From: a virus
IMG/VR virus record: IMGVR_UViG_3300025057_000029
Span: 1-33,042 of that record
Strand: one strand, 5' to 3'
DNA length: 33,042 nt
The notes under the pieces: generated by a model
Database searches by the model: none
What the model saw: only the letters and a program-made list of their open reading frames with translations
What the model was told of the DNA's origin: nothing
Shown here: piece by piece, positions 1 to 7,486 of the stretch
How the letters are laid out: each line of letters opens with the position of its first letter
Numbering within the stretch: position 1 is the stretch's first letter
Program-made: the position numbers and the translations under genes

Positions 1-127
1 GGTCGTCAAGCGCATCAATCTCCTTATTAAGTTCTTTTATACGTTCCTTGTGTGCTTTGACCTCTGCCCTCCTTCTTTTCTCCGCTGCGCTTATAGCATC
101 ATTCTGTGTCTTGGAGTTGATGACCCC
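1..127. repeat. Exact terminal direct repeat, left copy (contig closure)
   Basis: Bases 1-127 are identical to 32821-32947; base 128 is the first difference. An exact overlap of 127 bases is what a de Bruijn assembler with k=127 leaves when a circular or terminally redundant genome closes on itself. The repeat lies inside the tape-measure gene, which stays in frame across the joint, so this is a genome join and not two gene copies. A genuine short terminal repeat is a weaker alternative. Confidence 0.9.
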
Positions 128-781
128 AAAGAACTCTAACGCTTTTGTCACACCGTAGATAGCTGCTAATAACGGACCAGCGAGTACTCCTATCAGAACC
201 TTCGCCACACCATTCATGCTTTCAAACTTGGCGATAGCGTTTTGGATAGGTTTCTGAAAGGCAACGATGCCTGCTATGAGCAATCCTATCGCTGTAACGA
301 TTAACCCGATAGGGTTCATGCTCATTACAAAGTTCAATACCTTCTGCGCTTTTGCTTGTAGCTCAGTAACGTCTGTCAGCTTCTTCATAGCCACAGCAGC
401 AGCACCCATGTCTTTAATTCCCGTAGCAAATGCCATAGCCCCCATCACCTTTGTCATGGTTTCCTCAAACGCCTCCGACTCTACACCCGCTATGGCGATA
501 GCACCTTCAACCGCTGCGAAGCCTCCTGCTAATCCTGCGACCACATCCGTTGCGGCGGTTAATTTTTGCTCCATATCCATACCCTCAAAGGACGCCTCGA
601 GGTTTTTAACTTCGCTTTCAGTCTTAGATATTTCACGCGCCATTTTCTTAAATTCCTGCGTTCCTATTGGAATGGAATCTAATTCTTCGCGCATCTGCTC
701 GAGTTCGTTGTTAAGTTGCCCTAACGTCTTTGCAGACTTCGACCCGTTAATGTCTATTTCATATACTAACTTCTCTGCCAT
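1..781 (-). CDS. Tape-measure protein, N-terminal part (continues at 32820 on the circle)
   Basis: The start codon is at 781-779, one base after the TAA of the upstream tail gene, and the frame runs open to base 1. Joined to 32820-31490 it gives 2112 bp, or 703 residues plus stop. The N-terminus (MAEKLVYEIDINGSKSAKTL) leads into a predicted coiled coil. Hydrophobic, glycine- and alanine-rich helices follow (for example MNPIGLIVTAIGLLIAGIVA and VLIGVLAGPLLAAIYGVT), as in many tape-measure proteins that insert in the host membrane. The role is to set tail length and form the inner tail rod; at the usual 0.15 nm per residue the tail would be about 105 nm, which is an inference. Assignment rests on length, coiled coil and position after tail genes. 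Confidence 0.85.
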   Translation of the reverse strand, partial: MAEKLVYEIDINGSKSAKTLGQLNNELEQMREELDSIPIGTQEFKKMAREISKTESEVKNLEASFEGMDMEQKLTAATDVVAGLAGGFAAVEGAIAIAGVESEAFEETMTKVMGAMAFATGIKDMGAAAVAMKKLTDVTELQAKAQKVLNFVMSMNPIGLIVTAIGLLIAGIVAFQKPIQNAIAKFESMNGVAKVLIGVLAGPLLAAIYGVTKALEFFGVINSKTQNDAISAAEKRRRAEVKAHKERIKELNKEIDALDD

Positions 782-782
782 C

Positions 783-3347
783 TTAATTCGCTATTTCAAA
801 CCAGCCGTCATTGGTATAAATTAGTGTTACGGTGCTTTCGCTCGAATACTCAATACTTCTACTTGCTCCATTGAGAGTTGTGCCACTCGGCGTAACCCTT
901 AGTGACCCGCCTGTTGACCTAAATGACACCTGCCTGCCAACTTCATCACCTGCGTTTAGTGTAGCTATCACCACCCCCCCGCTTGTGTCTACATTCGTGA
1001 ATCTTACGTCAGGATTAACCGTGAAGTTGCTCGATTCCTCCCCGAACTGCTGACCACCTCCCCTTGTAGGGTCTTGTGGCTGTATCTCATTACCTGAATA
1101 ACTTAACGCCTCTGCGCTGTCGGCTTCCACCACCCGCACTAATTCAAACATCGTAGTATCGTTGGCTTCGGGGTCAAATTCTTTAATCTCATTTACCCTG
1201 TACACCACCCCGTTTATCATTAACAACTGATCAAACGTAAAGTCATACATCCATTCAGCATCCACCTTCAAAAATAACGTGACTATCTTACTATCGCGTC
1301 CTGTGGTTTCTCTTACAAATCTTTCGTACCCAGTCCACAGATTGTTGTTAGTATATGCCGTTGGCTCAAAATAGATTTCTTCAGGCAGCGTCCAATTCAA
1401 GTCGAAGTCGGCATTGGTTAAATCCATCAAATGATTTGCGTTCGGGTAATCGTTGTGCGATGTGCCGTTTGTGCCGTCGTCATCGGTTAACGTGAATGTT
1501 CCCGAACTCAATGAAACTAATCCATTGTAGATAAATAGTCGGGGCTTGCCCTTGAACGGGCTTTTTGCACCTGTGGAATTGTCTATCCTTACTACTCGTG
1601 GAGAAATAATTTCGGAGTTAGGAACGGTTACTGGAATTGTTTGGCTAAATGGCAATTCAAACTTTCTTACCCCTGTTTGAAACGTCGAAGGCACTTCGTA
1701 GGTGTAGTCCCCGTAGCCCCTGCCGTATTCCTCTACATACCTTGTGGTCCAATAGTCCCCTGATGCAGACCACTTATATTCATATAACTTGCCCTCAATG
1801 CTTGACGCTGGCTTTATTACTATCGGTTTATTGTGGTCAACCAACTCGGTCACATCTACCGCGTCGTCCGTGTCTTGATAAAAATCCTCTAACGGTTCTA
1901 TTTTTATTTCCCCTTCTTCGGTTGGATCACCCACGTACAAATTAAACGCCCTTACGATTCCTTTTACAAAGTCCGAACACTTCATGTTGGGCGCGAACCT
2001 TGCAAGTTCCACCGTGTCCCCGTCTGTTATAGGTGTTTCTATTGCCTCCATTAAGAAACGCGCATCGGTGGTGGTATCAAAATCAAAGTCAATAGTAGGA
2101 ACGTTCGTCGGGTTGCCGTTCCATGTTATCGCACTGTTTAGCGTCTGTGGAAAAAATGCTACGCGAATCTCATCACCTGCCAGTAAGTCTAATTCCCCTG
2201 TTATGTTTATTGCTGTCGAAGTGTACGACGCTGTTGTGCTTGCGGGGATAGTCACAGAACTACCTGGTAAACTTGCACCGTTCCTTTTTAACAGAATCGT
2301 TAATTTCGGGTCGTGCGTTATTGTTGAAGTCGGGGTTGCTGAGAATGGTGCGCGGGCGCGTATCGTTCCGCTGAATGTTATTCGATACTTTCCTGACTGA
2401 GCGACCGTAACCCGTCCTATTGTGGTATTGAATTGCCCTATGTCGTCATCGGTTAGGGTGAAGGTAGAAATATCGCCCCAAACAGGCTGTGGTGGTCCAC
2501 CATATCTATATTCGGGCGTCCCGTTAGGGTTGCCAAAATAAAACGGTCCTTGATTGTGTGATACGCTTTCCGAATAGTCTAAGGCGTTGTCGTAGTCTAC
2601 TTCACGCGCGTCTATCTGCGCCTGCGAAAGCCTGTTCTTTTCTCCACCGCCCCAACTTACCAAAAGTCGCTTGATCTTTTCTTCGTTAATCCAGTTTCCT
2701 GTTATGGTTAAGTCTGCTACCTCCGCGCATTTCTCTAATACTTCTTTAACATACAACAAAGGAACAATATCAGTAGTGCTAAGCGTCGTTAAATCGTCCG
2801 CATAGCCCCAGTCAATGTGAGGGTAAACATAACCGAACCCGTCAGGAACTCCCGTGGTAAAGTTTGAAGTAGGTGTTGAGTTTACTACTACGGACGTGTC
2901 CCAACTATTTTCAATGTTCGTTTGGTTTAACGTGTGGTCGTATTCGGACCATCCCAACCCTCCTACGGTTAAGTCGCCTAATTCTTTGAACCAGTCCACG
3001 TAATTAGAATAAAGCCCTACTTCAAAGCTGTACTTGCCCTTTTCAATCTTTACTTGGAACAACTGTAAAAGACCATCGAACAATAAATTGCCCCCTTCAT
3101 AGACTTGTGCTTCTACCCGTACCGTTGGGTCAAACTGAAAGCCCGTACCCGCACCCAAGTCTGTTATGCTTAACGCATACGCAGAATAGAATATGTTAAG
3201 GTTGTTGCGGTCGCCTGGTAGTGTAACCGTCAACGATCCGCTGCGCTTTCTCTTTTCGGGGTTTTTAACATCCGCGATGGAGTAGTTCAAAGGAAAGGGT
3301 ATGGACTTTTCTAAAGTCGCCTCTATGCCGTTAATGTATAGCTTCAT
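783..3347 (-). CDS. Large tail protein (distal tail / tail-tip candidate)
   Basis: This 854-residue protein overlaps the preceding gene by ATGA and ends one base before the tape-measure start. The N-terminus (MKLYINGIEATLEKSIPF) and the following 150 residues look like the beta-rich domain found at the start of Bacteroidota phage tail proteins that carry long central Ig-like and adhesive stretches. No catalytic motif is visible. The C-terminal 100 residues look like a small beta domain that could contact the tape-measure end. It is encoded before the tape measure, so it is probably a tail-tip or baseplate-hub component; I cannot tell which. There is no transmembrane segment or signal peptide, as expected for a virion part. 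Confidence 0.6.
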   Translation of the reverse strand: MKLYINGIEATLEKSIPFPLNYSIADVKNPEKRKRSGSLTVTLPGDRNNLNIFYSAYALSITDLGAGTGFQFDPTVRVEAQVYEGGNLLFDGLLQLFQVKIEKGKYSFEVGLYSNYVDWFKELGDLTVGGLGWSEYDHTLNQTNIENSWDTSVVVNSTPTSNFTTGVPDGFGYVYPHIDWGYADDLTTLSTTDIVPLLYVKEVLEKCAEVADLTITGNWINEEKIKRLLVSWGGGEKNRLSQAQIDAREVDYDNALDYSESVSHNQGPFYFGNPNGTPEYRYGGPPQPVWGDISTFTLTDDDIGQFNTTIGRVTVAQSGKYRITFSGTIRARAPFSATPTSTITHDPKLTILLKRNGASLPGSSVTIPASTTASYTSTAINITGELDLLAGDEIRVAFFPQTLNSAITWNGNPTNVPTIDFDFDTTTDARFLMEAIETPITDGDTVELARFAPNMKCSDFVKGIVRAFNLYVGDPTEEGEIKIEPLEDFYQDTDDAVDVTELVDHNKPIVIKPASSIEGKLYEYKWSASGDYWTTRYVEEYGRGYGDYTYEVPSTFQTGVRKFELPFSQTIPVTVPNSEIISPRVVRIDNSTGAKSPFKGKPRLFIYNGLVSLSSGTFTLTDDDGTNGTSHNDYPNANHLMDLTNADFDLNWTLPEEIYFEPTAYTNNNLWTGYERFVRETTGRDSKIVTLFLKVDAEWMYDFTFDQLLMINGVVYRVNEIKEFDPEANDTTMFELVRVVEADSAEALSYSGNEIQPQDPTRGGGQQFGEESSNFTVNPDVRFTNVDTSGGVVIATLNAGDEVGRQVSFRSTGGSLRVTPSGTTLNGASRSIEYSSESTVTLIYTNDGWFEIAN

Positions 3348-4513
3348 ACGATTGGTGCGTAATCTACTTTACTGTAACTCAACTGCACTATTTCATTGAA
3401 AAGGTCGTCTAATCCGTCCTCTTTCAGCGTGTACCCTCCTTCGACATTCATTCTCCACGTGCCATCGGTGTCAATCATTGTGATAGATGTGGATGGTTTA
3501 AGAGAACGTACCAGCCAATTTTGTTCTGACTGCCCTATCCAGTCTGAGGAAACCTCTATTTTCTCCTGAACTCGCGCCCCGTAGTTTACCACCTCACCGT
3601 TAGAAGTAGAATATTCGTATGTTGTGCCGTTCCATCGCCCCCACTGTTGCTGATACTTCCACCTTTCTACTTCTCCTGAGATTTTAGACCTCAACTTAAA
3701 TGTATAAGATTCTATACCCCCAAATCTATCCAACCAATACAAACGCCTATCTGTTAGCGGATGGCACGTTCTATCAATGTCTATTCTTGTTTCTACTGAA
3801 CCTTTAGTGTTGATAGATATGTCCACAGTGTAATATGCTGAATCGGTAAAGTTCTGCGCTGTTAAAGTGGTGTTGCTTACCAAGTTGTCAGGGTCTACCC
3901 GCCATAAATTTATGTCGTTAGTGCTTACTGAACTATCGGTATAACTCGCCACACTCGACCCTGCTTCATCGTAAAGCGTAACCGACAAAATACTGGTTGC
4001 ACTGTCGTTTATAGTCAACAAATAAAGTTCTTCGCCTGTCTCCTGAACGTACCTATTGATTGCTGAAGGAAACGAACTCAACACTTTGTCTGCGCCTGCT
4101 TCGTTTAGGTTGTAATCGTCGCTATCCCAAGCTTCAAATTCTTCCTTTCTCAAAGATGCCTTAAAAGCGGTTATCGTTGTTGTTTGAGCGTTAGCCCCTA
4201 CGCTTGGGGTTGCCCCGTAGTATTCGTAAACAACTAACTGAACGGTGCAATAATTGGCAGCGTCTACTATTTCCGTTGTTTGCCCTCTTGTTGGTGGTGA
4301 ACAGTTTGCACGTGCTATCTCACTTGCATCGAAGTGTGCGTAATTGGAGGTCTCTACAAAGATTTTATGCGTAGAATGTATTACAGCGTTTATCCTTACG
4401 TCTACCTGAAAGTAAAAGTTAGCCTGCCCCGTTTGATCGCTGCTAAACGTCCACGTTACAGGATTATCCGAAGGTGTGTAATCTTTAGGCTCGCTTTGTA
4501 TCGTTACTGCCAT
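3344..4513 (-). CDS. Tail structural protein, beta-rich (baseplate candidate)
   Basis: This 389-residue protein starts in a TAATG overlap with the previous gene and ends in an ATGA overlap with the next, so it is probably translationally coupled on both sides. The N-terminus (MAVTIQSEPKDYTPSDNPV) resembles the fibronectin- or Ig-like start seen in Bacteroidota phage tail proteins. The middle is Ser/Thr-rich with predicted beta strands. A WKYQQQWGRWNG stretch is followed by an acidic C-terminal region. No enzymatic motif was seen. Its place between the gp10-like protein and the large tail protein supports a tail or baseplate role; the exact part is unknown. Confidence 0.55.
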   Translation of the reverse strand: MAVTIQSEPKDYTPSDNPVTWTFSSDQTGQANFYFQVDVRINAVIHSTHKIFVETSNYAHFDASEIARANCSPPTRGQTTEIVDAANYCTVQLVVYEYYGATPSVGANAQTTTITAFKASLRKEEFEAWDSDDYNLNEAGADKVLSSFPSAINRYVQETGEELYLLTINDSATSILSVTLYDEAGSSVASYTDSSVSTNDINLWRVDPDNLVSNTTLTAQNFTDSAYYTVDISINTKGSVETRIDIDRTCHPLTDRRLYWLDRFGGIESYTFKLRSKISGEVERWKYQQQWGRWNGTTYEYSTSNGEVVNYGARVQEKIEVSSDWIGQSEQNWLVRSLKPSTSITMIDTDGTWRMNVEGGYTLKEDGLDDLFNEIVQLSYSKVDYAPIV

Positions 4514-5106
4514 TACTTTTGTCTAAATGCTTCTTTTAATTCAACTGTTATTTCCCTATTCATTACTTGACCTAATTCCTTTTCCAATTCTTTGGTGCTT
4601 ACTTCGTTGATAGCATCCGTAAAGAACTTGGTAGGCTTTATACCCCTTCGTTTGATATTCTTAGCTATCATTATGGCAAACTGTCTCGGATCTACCCCCG
4701 CAGGTATACTCATCCCCGCCGATGCTATCCAAAACTTTTCAATCTTATCTACCATCCCCCGTGAGATATGCAAATTCTTAAACCTGAACTTTCCGTTATA
4801 CACTTGATGAAAGTTGGTTTGCCCTTCATATCCTGCCCATCCCATTCCTGTTACACCCTGATCTACGAAGTCTAAGTAATCGTCTGCGTAAATCTGTACC
4901 GCAACGTCAGAACCTTTAATATCCGTTCGTGGTCGTATCGACTTCTGCAACGCTCCCGTTCTTGACCTAACCCGCTCTTCGTAGTTTTCTTCTGACTTTT
5001 GAAGTATCATTCCTGTAAACTTCTGCACAGTCGCCCCGATGGATGTTTCCACCGCAAGGGTTAAACTGCCTTTGGGTTTACCTAAATCAGATACATCTAA
5101 TGCCAT
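4513..5106 (-). CDS. HK97 gp10-like head-tail connector / tail completion protein
   Basis: This 197-residue protein has the layout of the HK97 gp10 family: an N-terminal helix, then RTGALQKSIRP, a beta segment (AVQIYADDYLDFVDQGVTGM) and a late GIKPTKFFTDAI motif. In the family the RTG.L..S.. and RP..F...A. motifs are the conserved marks. Family members join head to tail or complete the tail tube. It lies 16 bases after the frameshifted chaperone gene and overlaps the next tail gene by TAATG. It is longer than the usual 110-150 residues, with an insertion around residues 90-130. The C-terminal helix is basic and acidic mixed. Confidence 0.65.
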   Translation of the reverse strand: MALDVSDLGKPKGSLTLAVETSIGATVQKFTGMILQKSEENYEERVRSRTGALQKSIRPRTDIKGSDVAVQIYADDYLDFVDQGVTGMGWAGYEGQTNFHQVYNGKFRFKNLHISRGMVDKIEKFWIASAGMSIPAGVDPRQFAIMIAKNIKRRGIKPTKFFTDAINEVSTKELEKELGQVMNREITVELKEAFRQK

Positions 5107-5122
5107 ACCATTAAAATAAGAA

Positions 5123-5389
5123 TCAACGCCTATTGTTCATTTTTCTCATTTCGGCTTCCTGTTCCTTAATGTAAAGGTTCAGAAAGTCCATCCGGTAATA
5201 AGCATGGTGAACCTCCCAGTTAGTTACGTCATCCCACGAACAACCGAACTCTTTGGAAAGTATGTGGATTATCCTTGTCCACTCATAAGTCGATTGACCT
5301 CCTTTAGTGCTTTTTGATTTACCTTCGTCGCTTTCTTCATCCGCTTTAATAGGTCCGTGTCTCTTAACATAGAAATCTTGCGCCATGCG
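5123..5389 (-). CDS. Tail assembly chaperone, -1 frame extension (gpT-like)
   Basis: The -1 frame is open from the T9 run to a stop at 5123, giving 88 residues after the slip, starting R-M-A-Q-D-F-Y-V. An ATG at 5386 (MAQDFYVKRHGP) could also start an independent 87-residue protein. The first half is charged and probably a linker (DEESDEGKSKSTKGGQ). The second half is helical (WTRIIHILSKEFGCSWDDV, then NWEVHHAYYRMDFL), like the compact domain of lambda T-type extensions. The 121-bp overlap with the upstream frame, on a homopolymer run, is the main evidence for programmed frameshifting; independent initiation is the alternative. Confidence 0.55.
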   Translation of the reverse strand, partial: RMAQDFYVKRHGPIKADEESDEGKSKSTKGGQSTYEWTRIIHILSKEFGCSWDDVTNWEVHHAYYRMDFLNLYIKEQEAEMRKMNNRR

Positions 5390-5874
5390 AAAAAAAAAGC
5401 CACACACTGAGCGTACACTTCACGCGGGAAATGGTCGATAAACACTTTTGCACGTTCGCTCATGTCTGTATTGCCATAAGTCCGACCTTCTTCGATGTAT
5501 ATCATTGCAGCCAGTCTTTCGGATTGTCGCTTAAAGTCCGTGTTGCTCATGTCCACCAACTGCCCGAACGTCCATTGCTTTTCGTTTATGGACCTGCGAG
5601 TATATTTCACCCCTTCCACTTTTAACGATTCAGGTGGTATGCTATCCCATTTTAACCCGCCCATCATTTTCATAACATGGATATACGCAGGCTTTACGTC
5701 CTTCGGTTGCAGTTCCATTATATCCGCTTCAGGAAGTTCGCAAAATATAGACAACACCTCTGCCATGTATTCGGCTGCGCGGTGGTCGTTTGCCTTTGAA
5801 TGGTCAAGGTGTGCAAATTGGTATAACTGCCACAACTCGCAGTCCTTTACTTTTGATGGTACTTCAATCTTCAT
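5269..5874 (-). CDS. Tail assembly chaperone, upstream frame (gpG-like)
   Basis: This 201-residue, mostly helical protein has no catalytic motif. It ends in a Lys-rich tail (KRMKKATKVNQKALKEVNRL). The next reading frame starts inside it in the -1 register. At 5398-5390 it carries a run of nine T on the coding strand (codons gct ttt ttt ttc, residues 159-162), from which a -1 slip would enter the downstream frame and give a fusion of about 250 residues. That arrangement copies lambda G/GT, where two chaperones in a fixed ratio guide tape-measure folding. It lies four genes upstream of the tape measure, within the tail module. It overlaps the glycosyltransferase gene by 11 bp. The function is inferred from arrangement, not from family recognition. 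Confidence 0.6.
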   Translation of the reverse strand: MKIEVPSKVKDCELWQLYQFAHLDHSKANDHRAAEYMAEVLSIFCELPEADIMELQPKDVKPAYIHVMKMMGGLKWDSIPPESLKVEGVKYTRRSINEKQWTFGQLVDMSNTDFKRQSERLAAMIYIEEGRTYGNTDMSERAKVFIDHFPREVYAQCVAFFFAWRKISMLRDTDLLKRMKKATKVNQKALKEVNRLMSGQG

Positions 5875-6541
5875 ATCTCAATCGGTATATTTCGTTGGCT
5901 ATCGCTGCCTGGTGTTCATCATTCCTTACACATTCTGCGTGAATGCTTACAGGGTTGTCAATGTGCTTTATCCAGCTCCCCTTATGTGGAATCGTGGTAA
6001 TATCAACCCCGAAGTGAACAGCGTCCAAACTAAGTAAAAGATCGGTCATTTTTCTGCGCTCATCGAACGCAATCCCTTTGGGGTAAAACTCTCTTGTATC
6101 AAATGCGCTTACACCCGTGCCACATACGTCTAACTTAGTCGTGTCGGGTTGGTTGGTTAGGCAATGGTACACTTTATGCGCTCCGTAGTATTTCTTACGC
6201 GCTCCTCGTAGTTTGCGCCCATGATGAGTGATTACCCCACCATAGTCGTTTAATGCGCTTAAGGTGCGCTTAACGTAGTCTTTCGGGTAAATTAGGTCGT
6301 CATCACAGGTAAAGTAGTATTCATGTTCTTCAATGGTATGAAGGAAGAAGAACTTGCCGTTGTCCGTCAGGTCTTGCCCTACCGTTCCTTTTACACCCAT
6401 GTCTTTAGCCCATTGTGGAACTTTAGGGTATTTGTTGAAATACACCCGCACTTCGTCGAACTGACTAAGCACAGAAGTTAACATGGTCTTCAAACTTTGT
6501 TCCCGTTGTGGAAACGTGGCGATATTGCACGTTACTTTCAT
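5864..6541 (-). CDS. GT2-like glycosyltransferase, single domain
   Basis: This 225-residue protein has a short Rossmann-like start (MKVTCNIATFPQREQSLKTM), as in GT-A family 2 enzymes, and a FTCDDDLIYP segment at residues 77-86 that fits the DXD metal and nucleotide-sugar site. Late His and Asp residues (SLDAVHFGVDITTIPHKGSW) could complete the active site. It overlaps the sulfotransferase by ATGA and the tail chaperone by 11 bp, so it is co-expressed with morphogenesis genes. I infer that it adds a sugar to a virion protein, phage DNA or a host glycan; the sequence does not say which. It is shorter than most GT2 enzymes and has no membrane anchor. Confidence 0.72.
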   Translation of the reverse strand: MKVTCNIATFPQREQSLKTMLTSVLSQFDEVRVYFNKYPKVPQWAKDMGVKGTVGQDLTDNGKFFFLHTIEEHEYYFTCDDDLIYPKDYVKRTLSALNDYGGVITHHGRKLRGARKKYYGAHKVYHCLTNQPDTTKLDVCGTGVSAFDTREFYPKGIAFDERRKMTDLLLSLDAVHFGVDITTIPHKGSWIKHIDNPVSIHAECVRNDEHQAAIANEIYRLRYED

Positions 6542-7083
6542 TTCTTTGTTATATGTCCTTCGTGTAGTAACGTCTTTGGATCGTAACCGCTTTTGGGAAC
6601 TTTCATCTGCTTGTCCAATTCCCTTACAACGTCCGAAGGGTTTAATTCAACGTCCAAAACATCGCAGTAGTCCTGAATCAACATTTCAGGGTCTTTGCGT
6701 ATCATTCCGAACTTCTGCACGTAGTTTGCTCGCTTTCTAAAGTGGTCGGCAAATACCATAAACTCGTCGAACCTTGCTATGTTCGCCTCTGCCGAAAATC
6801 TTGTGTCGGGGTTTTCCTTCAAGTACACCGCGCGTCGCTCCATGCTGCCTTTAATTTCATCGGGCTTTCGATAGGTACTAAATAAGAAGTTAGCGTTGTT
6901 AATCACCTTGCGTGGCTTGTGGGTCTTTATAATGTGAACAGGTCGCGGGTCTTCCTTTTTGTAGTGATCCACCCAGCACGAATAAACCATATCCTCCCCG
7001 AACGCCATTTCGCAGATAACACGTACAGCGTTAAATTGCCAAGTCGTTCCGCTTCTGTACATCCCCGCCGTTACTATCTTCAT
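6538..7083 (-). CDS. PAPS-dependent sulfotransferase-like protein
   Basis: This 181-residue protein starts at 7083, where ATG overlaps the TGA of the previous gene; a longer in-frame start at 7152 would run back through that gene. Three sulfotransferase marks occur in the right order. They are a 5'-phosphosulfate loop (GMYRSGTTW, residues 7-15), an IKTHKP motif (52-57) like the IKTHLP catalytic segment of cytosolic sulfotransferases, and a 3'-phosphate motif (STYRKPDEIKGS, 69-80). Known relatives move sulfate from PAPS to hydroxyls or amines of sugars, lipids or proteins. Lying between two glycosyltransferases, it probably sulfates the sugar they add. It is short for the family (usually 250-300), lacking much of the C-terminal acceptor region. 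Confidence 0.75.
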   Translation of the reverse strand: MKIVTAGMYRSGTTWQFNAVRVICEMAFGEDMVYSCWVDHYKKEDPRPVHIIKTHKPRKVINNANFLFSTYRKPDEIKGSMERRAVYLKENPDTRFSAEANIARFDEFMVFADHFRKRANYVQKFGMIRKDPEMLIQDYCDVLDVELNPSDVVRELDKQMKVPKSGYDPKTLLHEGHITKK

Positions 7084-7313
7084 TCTTTTTCGTTTAGTCC
7101 CAACACTTTTAGCACGTTGGGCGATGAATCTATCTCTGTCGAATAGTGCCAACTGTTATCCGTCCCAAAGCTAAGACAGTACATCACATCCGCATCCATT
7201 CCTATCTGTATCCGTGTCACCTGTCTTTCCTTCTGCTCAGGATCTGTCTTTAAGAAAACGAACTCCCCTAATACAAATTTAATCTTTACTTCCACACCTT
7301 CCTGATTAACCAC
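7080..7313 (-). CDS. Small SH3/KOW-like protein
   Basis: This 77-residue protein has a beta-barrel pattern beginning KIKFVLGEFVFLKTDPEQ, then RQVTRIQIG and YCLSFGTDNSWHYSTEI. Similar small proteins are common in Bacteroidota phages and mobile elements; they have no assigned reaction, and an SH3-like or KOW-like binding fold is a reasonable guess. It overlaps the preceding membrane protein by 28 bp and the sulfotransferase by ATGA, so it is expressed with the glycan-modifying genes. No catalytic residues, cysteine pairs or membrane segments are visible. Confidence 0.65.
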   Translation of the reverse strand: MVNQEGVEVKIKFVLGEFVFLKTDPEQKERQVTRIQIGMDADVMYCLSFGTDNSWHYSTEIDSSPNVLKVLGLNEKE

Positions 7314-7486
7314 ATTACAGGCATGAAAGCCACTTTAATAACTAAAGGTATAAGGAACAGCGGAGAAGTAATCATGCAGGCAAATATAAACCAGCCCACG
7401 AACTTCTCATTATTTATACTTTGCCCTAATCTTTTCGATATACTCTTTTCTCTTGTGAAAGTCCTTTTTGCTCTTTTGCGTCCCAT
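7286..7486 (-). CDS. Small membrane protein, start uncertain
   Basis: The frame encodes a basic N-terminus and a long hydrophobic segment (FVGWFIFACMITSPLFLIPL, then VIKVAFMPVMWLI), ending in a basic tail RKVWK. This suggests one long or two short membrane helices. The ATG at 7486 gives 66 residues but makes 77 bp overlap the glycosyltransferase. A GTG at 7399 would give a 38-residue protein beginning just before the hydrophobic part and is also plausible. No family was recognised. Its position suggests a partner of the glycosyltransferase and sulfotransferase group, perhaps tethering them to the membrane, but that is a guess. Confidence 0.45.
   Translation of the reverse strand: MGRKRAKRTFTREKSISKRLGQSINNEKFVGWFIFACMITSPLFLIPLVIKVAFMPVMWLIRKVWK

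Noticed and set aside
267-824. Long + strand open frame opposite the tape measure
   Set aside because: It is antisense to a strong coding frame, crosses the boundary between two - strand genes, and is low-complexity in Ser, Ala and Ile as expected for a mirrored coiled-coil gene.
1984-2400. 138-residue + strand frame opposite the large tail protein
   Set aside because: Antisense shadow of a long, well-supported - strand gene.
7084-7152. Longer start for the sulfotransferase at 7152
   Set aside because: The extra 23 residues lie in the coding region of the upstream gene, and the ATGA overlap at 7083 puts the motif-bearing sheet right at the N-terminus, as in the family.
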